Assembly: GCF_004005815.1 (NCBI RefSeq)
Contig: NZ_SACK01000002.1
Coordinates: 62,001 to 126,000, forward strand
DNA length: 64,000 bases
Origin: Mucilaginibacter limnophilus
Lineage (GTDB): Bacteria > Bacteroidota > Bacteroidia > Sphingobacteriales > Sphingobacteriaceae
Direction: 5' to 3'
Within the stretch, counting starts at the first letter, position 1; each line of letters begins with the position of its first letter. The notes beneath the pieces are model-generated. The model did no database searches, was not told where the DNA came from, and saw only the letters and a program-made list of their open reading frames with translations. Positions 16,253 through 24,585 of the stretch are shown here, piece after piece. The position numbers and the translations under genes were made by a program.

Positions 16253-18022
16253 CTATATTGCAGTACACGCTTCTTCTAATTCCTTAATCGTTGTCCATTC
16301 AAGGCAATTCTTAGGCGTAACCTCATCATGTTTAATCAAGCAAAGAAGTAGCTGTTCAACAGTGTTGAAGAATGCATCATTTTCAGCTAGCTGACGTAAA
16401 GCATTGTAAGGCTTTTCACCTTTTGCTGCCTCATCAAAGTAAGCGAGCTCAAAATTTGTGATTGATGACAACAGCCTTACCTTTATCCCTTCAGGCTTCA
16501 AACTCAATTCGTTTAGAATGTTTTCGTTTATCTTCCAGGCAGGGTTAGCATTGCCGTTAATGCTAAAAGGGCTATCGGCATCATGCAGGATAGCATAATC
16601 TGACCCGAACTGATTAAGTATTTTCATTAGGGACACAATTGTGGCCTTTCCACGTGCGCGTATGATATGAATGTCCTTATAGGCCTCAGGCTTACGCTGT
16701 ATGATATATTTAAATGCAGTGTATTCAGTATCACCTTCTACTATAATTGTTTTACCACCGAAGAAGAACTCAGCAATGTAAGGGTCACAAATGTTCAGTA
16801 GCTTTAGATTAAGCTTGTCATCGTCACTAAGCTTTAATCGGTCAGGTCTGAAAACAGTGGTTCCTATGATAGCGCCATCCCCCGTTCTTCGCTCTACTTT
16901 AACAATAGTAGTGTTGTCTTTTGAGAAATCGATAAAGATTGGTGAATGGGTGGTAACCATTACTTGCCAATGTTTATTGTTAGGTAGGTTGTAAAGTACG
17001 TTACACGCTTCCCGGATTGCGTTGGGATGTAGACAGATTTCAGGCTCATCTAATAACAGCACATGAGGCCGAACAGGCGTTCCATCATCATTGCGCTTCT
17101 CGTTCATTTCCGATATATACTTTAATGCCGACCATAAAAGCGTCCTTCTGGCCCCGCTTCCTTGCCTTTCAATGGAGCTCATGTAACCATCTTCTGGCCC
17201 CATTAACAATTGAGCGTCTCCTTTAAACAATGCAATGCTTTTATCTAAACCTTCCTCCGACTTTGGGTCGAAGTCAACCTTATAGTTTGGGAATACTTTA
17301 CTTATCAAACTTGATAATTCATCGTTGATCTTTGTAATCTCAACCTGTGCTTCATCAAAGATTGCTTTCTGTAGAGTTTCAACCTGCTTTATGAGTTTCC
17401 GGTACTGGCTTTCTTCATCTTCAAAGCCTTTGTGTTGCCTGACCTTATCTTCCAGTACCTTTTTTAACAAAGTTTTTATTTCTTCAGCTTGCTTGGTCGG
17501 GTCATCAAAAGCATCTACCCTGTGTGGTTCCGGCCTCTTTGAGTTAGCAACATTGGGGGCACCCCACGGCACTTGCTCACTCCATGCACCAACCTCGACG
17601 TCCCAACCTTGTCGTTTAGATTTTGCGTTTACTTCAGACCACGTAAACTTTTCACGCACTAAGCGTTCGCCAAACTCTGTTGTTGCTATCCACTTCTCAC
17701 CTGGGCTATTATCATACACGATTGTCTGAATCTCTATTTCAGGCAAATTGCTGGGATCAATAAAACTATTTGGAAAGTCATCTATCCTCAGCTTCCCTTT
17801 GTCAGACCCTTGAGACATCGCTAATTCGTATGCCTTTAAAATAGTGCTCTTGCCGACATTATTGCCTCCGACAAGAACAACGATGTCATTTAGTTCTATC
17901 TCCACAGGGGTGGAGCCAATGCACCTGAAGTTTTTAATTATCAATTTGGTTAACCTAGGTCTAGGTACCGCTGGGTCTTTTGATTCTAATGTTACTTCTT
18001 CTACAACTTGTTTCTTTGCCAT
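16253..18022 (-). CDS. OLD family ATP-dependent endonuclease (ATPase plus TOPRIM)
   Basis: 589 residues. The N-terminal ABC/SMC-type ATPase has Walker A GGNNVGKST near residue 52, a coiled region at about 190-260, a signature-like GSGARRTLLWSALK, and Walker B LLLDEPEICLHP near residue 325 with the His switch TTHSP. The C-terminal TOPRIM nuclease has VEGDTEYTAF near residue 427 and the HDADSPF acidic pair near residue 485. OLD nucleases include phage P2 Old and Gabija GajA and act in phage defence. No UvrD-like GajB is adjacent, so this is a stand-alone (class 1) OLD rather than Gabija. It is one unit of the island's defence cargo. Target unknown. Confidence 0.9.
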   Translation of the reverse strand: MAKKQVVEEVTLESKDPAVPRPRLTKLIIKNFRCIGSTPVEIELNDIVVLVGGNNVGKSTILKAYELAMSQGSDKGKLRIDDFPNSFIDPSNLPEIEIQTIVYDNSPGEKWIATTEFGERLVREKFTWSEVNAKSKRQGWDVEVGAWSEQVPWGAPNVANSKRPEPHRVDAFDDPTKQAEEIKTLLKKVLEDKVRQHKGFEDEESQYRKLIKQVETLQKAIFDEAQVEITKINDELSSLISKVFPNYKVDFDPKSEEGLDKSIALFKGDAQLLMGPEDGYMSSIERQGSGARRTLLWSALKYISEMNEKRNDDGTPVRPHVLLLDEPEICLHPNAIREACNVLYNLPNNKHWQVMVTTHSPIFIDFSKDNTTIVKVERRTGDGAIIGTTVFRPDRLKLSDDDKLNLKLLNICDPYIAEFFFGGKTIIVEGDTEYTAFKYIIQRKPEAYKDIHIIRARGKATIVSLMKILNQFGSDYAILHDADSPFSINGNANPAWKINENILNELSLKPEGIKVRLLSSITNFELAYFDEAAKGEKPYNALRQLAENDAFFNTVEQLLLCLIKHDEVTPKNCLEWTTIKELEEACTAI

Positions 18023-18178
18023 TTAGGTTTAAGTTTAATATGGGAGGTAAAGATAAGGAGAAGGCGGAAACAATGTATATGAGTAGTTTTACACACGTTG
18101 TAGCTCTATCAACATTTACTAACAAGCAGTTTATCGATGTATTGGCTTCCTAAGCATACCGGTTTTGGAACTAATAAG

Positions 18179-18203
18179 AAACGCCAAGTCGTTAGCCTCG
18201 CGT
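18179..18203. repeat. Copy related to the terminator at 16195, on the other side of the OLD gene
   Basis: AAACGCCAAG followed by TTAGCCTCGCGT resembles 16195-16222 (AAACGCCAAG then AAGCCTGGCGT). Read on the minus strand it may be a weak terminator of the vsr gene. The two similar sequences flank the OLD gene in the same orientation. Confidence 0.5.
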
Positions 18204-18261
18204 GAATATGTAGTTAGTAAACTCTCAGTAGACGTGCGAACACCGCTAGGACAATTGTCTC

Positions 18262-18732
18262 CTATATACTGGGATCAATAAAGGAGGTAATTTTACATAA
18301 GGTTTCTGTTAAGTTTTTGCTGATATCTTTTTCCCAAAATCGAAGTACTTTATAACCAAGCTGGTTTAACTTTGCGTTGTTTTCCATATCTCGTTGCATG
18401 TTTCTTTCAATCTTAGCTATCCAAAACTCTCGGTTAGCTTTAATCTTTGTACGCTTCTTTTCCCATTCATAGCCGTGCCAAAACTCTCCATCTACAAATA
18501 CAACTAGTTTATGACGTTGCATCACGAGGTCTGGATTTCCTGGCAATTTCTTGTTATGTATTCGATAACGAATACCTAATGCCCAAAGCGCCTTTCTTAA
18601 CGCAATCTCAGGTTTAGTATTTTTATTTTTAATCTTCGACATCAAACGGCTCCGTGTTTCACTAGTCGAAAACCCGTTTTTAGCCTCAAAGCGAGGAACT
18701 TTGATAATCAATGGTTCGTTCGAAGGTTTCAT
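18262..18732 (-). CDS. vsr: Very short patch repair endonuclease (Vsr family)
   Basis: 156 residues. Vsr nicks at T:G mismatches that arise when 5-methylcytosine deaminates, protecting methylated sites from mutation. The sequence shows RSRLMSKIKNKNTKPEIALRKALW, the GNPDLVMQRHKLVVFVDG region with the catalytic Asp, GEFWHGY, and REFWIAKIERNMQRD, all standard family landmarks. The zinc-binding cysteine of the GCFWHxHxC stretch is replaced (GEFWHGYEW), as in many distant homologues. It is divergent from the cytosine methyltransferase across a 96-bp spacer, which fits their joint role. Confidence 0.93.
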   Translation of the reverse strand: MKPSNEPLIIKVPRFEAKNGFSTSETRSRLMSKIKNKNTKPEIALRKALWALGIRYRIHNKKLPGNPDLVMQRHKLVVFVDGEFWHGYEWEKKRTKIKANREFWIAKIERNMQRDMENNAKLNQLGYKVLRFWEKDISKNLTETLCKITSFIDPSI

Positions 18733-18796
18733 TATGAGAATGTGGAAAACTAATTATATTAGCATAGTATTCAAGTTCTAAGCTTTTATATATTTG

Positions 18797-18827
18797 TAAC
18801 CATGTGTAAGGTTGTATAACATGGTTA
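18797..18827. promoter_or_regulatory. Inverted repeat at the methyltransferase start, possible operator
   Basis: TAACCATGT (18797-18805) and ACATGGTTA (18819-18827) form a perfect 9-bp dyad, 22 bp centre to centre, ending one base before the methyltransferase ATG. It lies in the divergent vsr/methyltransferase spacer. The methyltransferase carries an N-terminal helix-turn-helix, so autoregulation is plausible. Alternatively the dyad forms an mRNA hairpin at the start codon. Confidence 0.6.
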
Positions 18828-18828
18828 T

Positions 18829-20085
18829 ATGAAAACTGTTTTAACAATATCCCAAGCTGCCGAACTAATAGGTGTAAGCAAAGAAACACTTAGACGTTGG
18901 GATCGTTGCGGCAAACTTCCTGCAATAAGGCAACCTATGAGTAGCTATCGACTTTATAATGAAGAACAACTTATGATATTTAAGGATCTGAACCCCGAAA
19001 TAGAGAACATTACCAAACAAACTACGGTTACACCCTTACGTGAATATAAAGTGCTGGAGTTATTTGCTGGTGCAGGCGGATTGGCAATTGGTCTGGAAAA
19101 AGCGGGTCTTAAATGTGTTGCTTTAAACGAAGTAGACCATTGGGCAGCTGAAACACTGCGCATGAATAGGCCTAACTGGAATGTTATAGAAGCTGACGTC
19201 CGTAACGTTTCCTTCTCCCATTTACTTGGTAAGGTTGATGTTGTGACTGGCGGGTTTCCCTGCCAAGCGTTTAGTTATGCAGGTAAAAAACTTGGCTTAC
19301 AAGACGCTAGAGGTACTTTATTTTATGAGTTTGCAAGAGCTGTCCAAGAAACGCAACCTTCCATATGCATAGGGGAAAACGTAAGAGGGCTATTAAACCA
19401 TGATAATGGCCGGACTTTAAAAGGCATGATATCTATATTAGACGAGCTCGGATATCGGGTCTTAGAGCCACAAGTGCTTCGTGCTGTACAATACAATGTT
19501 CCACAAAAGAGGGAACGACTCATTTTGGTTGGTATCAGGAAAGATGTCGAGGTCGATTTTCATTATCCAAAGCCGAATAACAAACTATACACTTTGCGTG
19601 ATGCTTTAAAGAAAGGAAGTCTGTTTGATACTGACGTTCCTCATTCATTTGGTACTAAATATCCGTTAAGCAAGTCAAAGGTACTTGATTTGGTTCCACC
19701 AGGAGGCTATTGGCGGGATTTACCTTTAGACCTTCAAAAGGAGTATATGCAGAAAAGCTTTTTCTTAGGTGGCGGAAAAACGGGAATGGCGAGAAGGATC
19801 AGTTGGAATGAGCCATGTCTGACATTAACTTGCAGTCCAGCGCAAAAGCAAACAGAGCGCTGCCACCCTGACGAAACTCGTCCGTTTACGGTCAGGGAAT
19901 ATGCACGGATACAAACCTTTCCAGATGATTGGACGTTTGCCGGTTCCATGTCTGCGCAATATAAGCAGATTGGAAACGCTGTACCTGTAAACCTTGCGCT
20001 TGCTGTGGGTAAATCAATTGTGGGTTTCCTTAACGATCAAACAGTAAAAGAATCACAAAACTCTATTGCATTGGCAGAAGCATAG
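18829..20085 (+). CDS. DNA (cytosine-5) methyltransferase with N-terminal MerR/Xis-type helix-turn-helix
   Basis: 418 residues. Residues 1-55 are a MerR/excisionase-like DNA-binding domain (TISQAAELIGVSKETLRRWD, then SSYRLYNEEQL). Residues ~70-410 are an m5C methyltransferase: motif I LELFAGAGGLAIGLEKAG, IV GGFPCQAFS with the catalytic Cys, VI IGENVRGLL, VIII QKRERLILVGIR, IX PFTVREYARIQTFPD and X YKQIGNAVPVNLA. It is the modification half of a type II system: the restriction gene ends one base downstream on the opposite strand. Paired with an Eco47II-family nuclease, the target is probably GGNCC. The added N-terminal domain suggests that it represses its own or its partner's gene. Confidence 0.94.
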   Translation: MKTVLTISQAAELIGVSKETLRRWDRCGKLPAIRQPMSSYRLYNEEQLMIFKDLNPEIENITKQTTVTPLREYKVLELFAGAGGLAIGLEKAGLKCVALNEVDHWAAETLRMNRPNWNVIEADVRNVSFSHLLGKVDVVTGGFPCQAFSYAGKKLGLQDARGTLFYEFARAVQETQPSICIGENVRGLLNHDNGRTLKGMISILDELGYRVLEPQVLRAVQYNVPQKRERLILVGIRKDVEVDFHYPKPNNKLYTLRDALKKGSLFDTDVPHSFGTKYPLSKSKVLDLVPPGGYWRDLPLDLQKEYMQKSFFLGGGKTGMARRISWNEPCLTLTCSPAQKQTERCHPDETRPFTVREYARIQTFPDDWTFAGSMSAQYKQIGNAVPVNLALAVGKSIVGFLNDQTVKESQNSIALAEA

Positions 20086-20086
20086 T

Positions 20087-20857
20087 TTAAAGTTCATCAA
20101 AGCCCCTGTAATATCGATAGTTGTCTAAAGCAATTTGGTCAAGGATGCTCCGAACGCCAGCTTCTGATGATGCTATGATTTCAGATAGCGCTGAATGTTC
20201 TTGTACGACATCTGCCTGCTCAAGACTTCTAAGATAATCGTCAATCGCTGTCGGAAGAATTCTATACAACTGAAAAAGGGCGTCTGGAACACCTGATAGT
20301 AGTGCATAAAACCTGTCGCCTGATATCTTTCTTACACGAGGATGGGAATAATGCGTGCCGTTTAAATAAGCTTCCCAAGGCCTATCAAAGCTTCCTTTGG
20401 CTAAAATCTGAACCCAATAACATGTAGCATGCTCTGCTCTATGGTTATCTGCAAACACCCTCAGTCGCTCAAACATACTTCTTTGAGCGCCACTACTCGC
20501 GGTATTATGTTTGTTTTTAATCTCAGCGAACATCGTGTTATCGCTAGCCTTAACATCATATCCAGTGAGACGGCCTGTCTCAAAACCATCTATCCCTCCA
20601 AGCACATCTTCATGAAAGGAGCCGATAAAGTTGTTGATTGATTTGTCTATTTGTCTAAGCATCTCGGTATTAACCAAGCTCTCTTGATCAATGCCATTGA
20701 ACTTGCTATCAAAGGTTAGCTTGAAAGAGTCTATTTTGTTCTCATAAAACCTAGCAGTGTCAATGCTATTCTTAGCATTGACATATGATCGATGCAACTT
20801 AGCAATACAGGTTTTTAAATGATCATCAGTTATGTATGATAAGTAAGTATTAGCCAT
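20087..20857 (-). CDS. Type II restriction endonuclease, Eco47II family (probable GGNCC)
   Basis: 256 residues. The segments SFHEDVLGGIDGFE (near residue 80) and MFAEIKNKHNTASSGAQRSM (near residue 110) match the Eco47II/Sau96I restriction endonuclease family. The core D...EIK is a PD-(D/E)XK-type active site (Asp in YDVKASDN, then ExK). Eco47II cuts GGNCC, and that specificity is inferred for this protein. It converges on the methyltransferase gene with a one-base gap. The start codon lies within one arm of a 13-bp inverted repeat, an unusual arrangement suggesting controlled translation or transcription. Confidence 0.88.
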   Translation of the reverse strand: MANTYLSYITDDHLKTCIAKLHRSYVNAKNSIDTARFYENKIDSFKLTFDSKFNGIDQESLVNTEMLRQIDKSINNFIGSFHEDVLGGIDGFETGRLTGYDVKASDNTMFAEIKNKHNTASSGAQRSMFERLRVFADNHRAEHATCYWVQILAKGSFDRPWEAYLNGTHYSHPRVRKISGDRFYALLSGVPDALFQLYRILPTAIDDYLRSLEQADVVQEHSALSEIIASSEAGVRSILDQIALDNYRYYRGFDEL

Positions 20858-20879
20858 ATACGTTTTTATATGGCTAATA
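20848..20879. promoter_or_regulatory. 13-bp inverted repeat covering the restriction gene start codon
   Basis: TATTAGCCATATA (20848-20860) and TATATGGCTAATA (20867-20879) are exact reverse complements with a 6-nt loop. The restriction gene ATG occupies 20855-20857 (minus strand) inside one arm. In mRNA this would be a stable hairpin hiding the start. The half-site TAGCCATAT matches 7 of 9 bases of TAACCATGT at the methyltransferase start. Confidence 0.65.
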
Positions 20880-20958
20880 TGAGGATAGTAAGTAAACTAC
20901 GCAAGGGCCGAATTAGCCTCACCATGTTGTAATGCTAGTAGGGATGCTTAAAGAGTTA

Positions 20959-21213
20959 TTATTTGTTAAAAGAAGCAATATATTCTTCAAGGTTTTTCCC
21001 TATGACCGTAAGGTTAGTAATCGGAACTTGTTCTCTTTTTGCCAAGTCAGGGCTTCTTAAGTTGCGTTGTAGTTGACTCAGAGCGACTATAGCAACAGCA
21101 GTATCTGTTAAGTCGTCTGTAACGACGTAAACCTTGTCAGGCCGTTCATCCTGTAACGGAATGATGGTCTTTACAATCTGCCCGGGTAGAACAGTAGTTA
21201 ATTGTGTGTTCAT
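20959..21213 (-). CDS. Small hypothetical protein, 84 residues
   Basis: I do not recognise the family. The start is taken at the internal ATG giving MNTQLTTVLPGQ, because the upstream extension is low-complexity. The protein opens with an LPGQIVKTIIPLQDERPDKVYVV segment that looks like a small beta-rich fold, then a helical stretch (VAIVALSQLQRNL). It has no cysteines, membrane segment or signal. It lies between the restriction gene and a 620-bp gene-free, hairpin-rich region, on the same strand as most of the right-hand cargo. Confidence 0.55.
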   Translation of the reverse strand: MNTQLTTVLPGQIVKTIIPLQDERPDKVYVVTDDLTDTAVAIVALSQLQRNLRSPDLAKREQVPITNLTVIGKNLEEYIASFNK

Positions 21214-21840
21214 GTTCAAGATATTAATTAAAGTTGTTGAATTATTTGTATTCTTAAACGCGAGGCGTCTGCGAGTTGAGCAAATGGTCTTCATAGAGGA
21301 AGCACGAAGTGCGCTATGGAGAATGCTTCACACAAAGAACTGGCGGAGCTTTTGCTTTTAAAGGCTGTGCGTGTGGTTATACAAAAGCTGTGACAGTTGT
21401 GAAGCCATTTGCGATGAAGCAGGCGAGCCAAACAAGGAAACCGCTTGACTTTGGTTGTAATGAAGCGTAGCGTAATGTAACCAGAGGCAGAGAAAGGTTT
21501 CATGGAGCGACGTCATTTGCTAAATCAAAGCCTGTGACAGATTGCGGAAGCGTAAGCCAAGGCATGGCTGGACATTTTATGTGCGGGTGGTATATGTATA
21601 TCAGGGTTGGATAAAAAATGTGCGGCATGTGCGCATAGGTGCAGTGGAGTTTGGATATGTCGGCAGACTTATTTAAACGTAACAAAATCTGGCATTGCGC
21701 TTTGATAGCATTTAAGTTGCGTAATACGTATCTTCCTGGGGTGGTGGGCTACCAAGCGATAGGTAATATGCGCAGCTATCCTTTCTCGGTTCTAAGCAGC
21801 AAAAAAGCGGGGAAGGATAGTGTAGCTTATTATGGTAATG
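21214..21840. other. Gene-free, hairpin-rich region
   Basis: About 630 bp with no credible protein gene on either strand. It is richer in G and C than the neighbouring genes and full of short dyads such as GCAC-GAA-GTGC near 21302. The longest is a 13-bp stem with two G-U pairs (21778-21790, CTATCCTTTCTCG, with about 21810-21822, CGGGGAAGGATAG). It could be a structured RNA, an origin or transfer region, or decayed coding DNA. Confidence 0.4.
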
Positions 21841-22806
21841 TTATTCAATCAAACGCTGAGCCCGCGCAAGTACATGGTCGTAGGTTAGTATTGTTATGTT
21901 ATGGTAAGCACTACACAAAATTCTATAGGCTTGCATTTGTTTCTTGTTCCAATCGTTTGACCTTCCGAAGATAAGAATGCACCTGGGTTTCACGAGGGGA
22001 GTATTGTCAGCTCGCTCTAAGAACTTTATGCTGTTGCTCTCTCGTTCAATCTCGTATATATAATTAGAACATTGGGTTATAGCTTTTACTAAGTCGTTAT
22101 GAGGCACGTAATTATCGTGATCGAGCTTGTCATGCCAAAATTGGGAACTACCTTGTGGTCTTTTGATTTCAACAATGTCGACAAATCCATCATAGGCTTT
22201 CATAAGAAAGTCGGATATGTTAGCGCTATCTATCCTTCGCTCATCTAAGATTTTTACAAATTCAGTGCCTAGCACCCAACTATTCTTCTCAAACCAACGC
22301 TGCCATTCATGTTCATTAAGACTGTCATTGAGCATGTCTTGATACTGTGATACCGCTCGTATCTTGTCTGTTTGCTTCAACGCTATAACAAACTCCTCCG
22401 GTACAACGTTATGATCAACCAAGAAATCAACTATCTCTTGTTGGTTGCCATGAGAGAAGATCTCCTCTAAACATTCTAAATGTCTATCGTTGAAGGTTTC
22501 GTCGATTGAAATAAACTTCTTAGCGCCTTGCCTGAATGGTTCATAGGTTTCTTTAAGAAAGTCAATTAGCGCGTGAAATTCTTCTGCGGTTAAAGTAAGT
22601 TCGCTCTTTGGCACTAAGGATTCAAGAGACTCGTCTTCAAACGACATCAAACTAGGCTTTTTATATCGGCCTATTTTGAGGGTTACTTCAGTGTTTTCAC
22701 TTCTCGGTATTCCCCAGAAACCGACTCTTGTGATGGTCTTAGGTTTGTCAAGTAGAACCTTGTGAACGTATTTTATACCTTTAGGAGAAACTTTAACTTC
22801 TTGCAT
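21841..22806 (-). CDS. sduA: Shedu anti-phage nuclease (DUF4263, SduA-like)
   Basis: 321 residues. The C-terminal half carries the DUF4263 signature: WQRWFEKNSWVLGTEFV near residue 165, then DGFVDIVEIKRP near residue 208, which supplies the D...ExK residues of a PD-(D/E)XK nuclease. Further landmarks are AITQCSNYIYEIE and PRCILIFGRS. The N-terminal ~150 residues form the variable regulatory part typical of Shedu proteins. Shedu is a single-gene phage-defence system that nicks DNA. Its position beside the OLD and restriction-modification genes in an integrative element fits that role. Confidence 0.85.
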   Translation of the reverse strand: MQEVKVSPKGIKYVHKVLLDKPKTITRVGFWGIPRSENTEVTLKIGRYKKPSLMSFEDESLESLVPKSELTLTAEEFHALIDFLKETYEPFRQGAKKFISIDETFNDRHLECLEEIFSHGNQQEIVDFLVDHNVVPEEFVIALKQTDKIRAVSQYQDMLNDSLNEHEWQRWFEKNSWVLGTEFVKILDERRIDSANISDFLMKAYDGFVDIVEIKRPQGSSQFWHDKLDHDNYVPHNDLVKAITQCSNYIYEIERESNSIKFLERADNTPLVKPRCILIFGRSNDWNKKQMQAYRILCSAYHNITILTYDHVLARAQRLIE

Positions 22807-22876
22807 ATCTGATAATTAAAATTCTAAGATAGCGATTTGCCGCGTCATCATGATAGGTGTTGATAAGTTGGTAGTC

Positions 22877-23380
22877 TTAGCCAACCACACATACTTCCTT
22901 AGAGGGTTCATGCTGCAAAACAAACTTCCTACCATCCCACACCGCCTTGCAACTCTTCAACCTGTAAGCATCACCCTGTTTCCAACTGATACCGACAACA
23001 TCTTCGATCAGGTCTTCTAAAAACACAGTTTCGCCAACTTGAATGTCATGCGGAATAAGGTAAGCAGCAAATGGGCTTTCGAACTGATAAGGATAATAGA
23101 ACGTCCAATCAATAACAGCATTCGATGCTACTGGCGGCGGATGATTGCCTGGCATGTTTAAGGTTATTGGCAATTGCCGGTAATCATTAACCACATTGAT
23201 TTTACCTGTTTCCTTATCCTGCAATACAGCAAATTTGCTTTTAATGTTTGGTGACGGGATAACAGGCTTTACCAATGGCCAGAAACCTTGTGCAGCAGCT
23301 TCATTGATAGCCTCTTTATTCCGCGCTGTTTTGACCACCCGAATGCTGTTGTCGGTGTTATTTTCTTCTGTAAGTTTCAT
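22877..23380 (-). CDS. Hypothetical protein, 167 residues
   Basis: I do not recognise this family. The protein is soluble, without signal peptide or membrane helix. A central region, NMPGNHPPPVASNAVIDWTF, is proline-rich, and the C-terminal half is beta-rich (GETVFLEDLIEDVVGISW, then CKAVWDGRKFVLQHEP). The start overlaps the end of the preceding 92-residue gene by 23 bp, so the two are probably translationally coupled. It lies in the minus-strand block of small unknown cargo genes. Confidence 0.65.
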   Translation of the reverse strand: MKLTEENNTDNSIRVVKTARNKEAINEAAAQGFWPLVKPVIPSPNIKSKFAVLQDKETGKINVVNDYRQLPITLNMPGNHPPPVASNAVIDWTFYYPYQFESPFAAYLIPHDIQVGETVFLEDLIEDVVGISWKQGDAYRLKSCKAVWDGRKFVLQHEPSKEVCVVG

Positions 23381-23636
23381 GTGTGATTGTTAGGTTTTCT
23401 TGGTTCAAATCCACTTTTAAGCAGGTTTCAGTAGCATTTTGTAGCATTGCTTGTACTTTGGTATCACTTAGTTTTGCAGTGTCGTAAACAGCCTGATTGC
23501 ATGTGCTACACAACTTTGCCTGTGCATTGGATGTAGGTTCCAACTGCTCCCATGTTTTGGCAAGCGGACAATATAACTCCTTGAGAAATGCGCCTGTGTT
23601 TGTAAAGAGTTGCTGTGTGATAGGATTGTATTTCAT
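23358..23636 (-). CDS. Small cysteine-rich protein, 92 residues
   Basis: Contains CPLAKTWEQLEPT, then LCSTCNQAVYDTA and a further Cys near ATETCLKVD. This layout (C-P-x-W-x-x-L, then CxxC-x-x-x-V-Y/H) recurs in small proteins from diverse bacteria and suggests a metal-binding fold, but no function is known to me. It overlaps the next gene by 23 bp and is preceded by the terminator of the lipoprotein gene, so it begins a two-gene unit. Confidence 0.65.
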   Translation of the reverse strand: MKYNPITQQLFTNTGAFLKELYCPLAKTWEQLEPTSNAQAKLCSTCNQAVYDTAKLSDTKVQAMLQNATETCLKVDLNQENLTITHETYRRK

Positions 23637-23645
23637 GGTGGCAAG

Positions 23646-23676
23646 AAAAATAGCCTGCCTTCATCAGACAGGCTAT
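23646..23676 (-). terminator. Rho-independent terminator after the lipoprotein gene
   Basis: ATAGCCTG and CAGGCTAT arms (23650-23657 and 23669-23676), followed on the minus strand by a T-run. It lies 15 bp past the stop of the gene at 23691. Confidence 0.85.
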
Positions 23677-23690
23677 AAAAGCTAAGCTGG

Positions 23691-24491
23691 TTAATTTACC
23701 TCTGTATATTCATAGGTATATGATTCTGTATCTCCTGAACCACTAATGGTCATGGAAGCAGGATAGCCGTAACTGTTGTAAGTATAGCTGTAAACTTTTT
23801 CAGAACCATCATCATTGAAGCTAACCGGGTTATGCGCACCAGGTGTGTAACTTAAGCCATGCTCCTGCAAGTAAGCACGGAAGTATATCCAGTAAGGCAA
23901 GGCGTTAGTAAGGTTCTTCTTATCATCAAAGCTTTTATTGGTTATGGTGTATTTGTAGTTCGTTGCGTTTCCATTGCTGTATTCGGTTGCATCCTGCTTG
24001 GTGTTGTTACCGTTTGCGTCATATTGATAGTTGATCTCAACCTCATTAGGATTGAACCACTTAGTCAGGTTGCCATTACTGTATGTAAGCGTATGCTCGG
24101 CACCTAATACGTTGCCTGACTTGTAAAACTTGATGTTGCCAACGTTGCTGCCACTAAGAGTAACTGTTGATTTGGCATAGTCGTAGGTGTTAGACCTAGT
24201 GTGAGAAATCGTGGTGCCTGTCAGGATACCTCTGCCATCATAAACAAAGATGTTGGTCTCAACATCGGGTGTTATAGAGTAATGGTATATGGTGGATTTG
24301 GTGAGCTGCTTGCCATTATAGGTGAACTCCATGATTGGCTTGCCGTAGTATGTATCGCCAGTGGTATTGTTGATGATTTTAGTAAGCAGAACAGTTGGTT
24401 CTTCCGGCTTCGGCTCTTCGTTAGTAGAGCTGCTCTTTGAACATGAGAATAGGGTTAAGGCTGCAAAAGCCAGTAGAATTGATCTTTTCAT
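23691..24491 (-). CDS. Lipoprotein of unknown function, 266 residues
   Basis: The N-terminus MKRSILLAFAALTLFSCSKS is a clear type II signal with Cys at the lipobox. A short Ser/Glu/Pro linker and then a series of aromatic-rich strands follow, with repeated YxxNGN and YDANGN-type turns like those in RHS/YD-repeat or DUF4595-type Bacteroidota lipoproteins. It is probably surface or periplasm exposed. It has its own terminator. Lipoprotein call strong, function unknown. Confidence 0.75.
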   Translation of the reverse strand: MKRSILLAFAALTLFSCSKSSSTNEEPKPEEPTVLLTKIINNTTGDTYYGKPIMEFTYNGKQLTKSTIYHYSITPDVETNIFVYDGRGILTGTTISHTRSNTYDYAKSTVTLSGSNVGNIKFYKSGNVLGAEHTLTYSNGNLTKWFNPNEVEINYQYDANGNNTKQDATEYSNGNATNYKYTITNKSFDDKKNLTNALPYWIYFRAYLQEHGLSYTPGAHNPVSFNDDGSEKVYSYTYNSYGYPASMTISGSGDTESYTYEYTEVN

Positions 24492-24585
24492 TGTGATAAT
24501 CTGTTGTTGTATGTATTAAGTTGTTATTTGGTGATGTTGGTTGCTGCGAACTGACCTTGGTGGGCTTTTAATGTGTGGCGCTGTT

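Noticed and set aside
16253..18022. Gabija system based on the OLD nuclease
   Set aside because: Gabija needs a UvrD-like GajB next to GajA. The neighbours are a terminator and vsr, so only a stand-alone OLD is supported.
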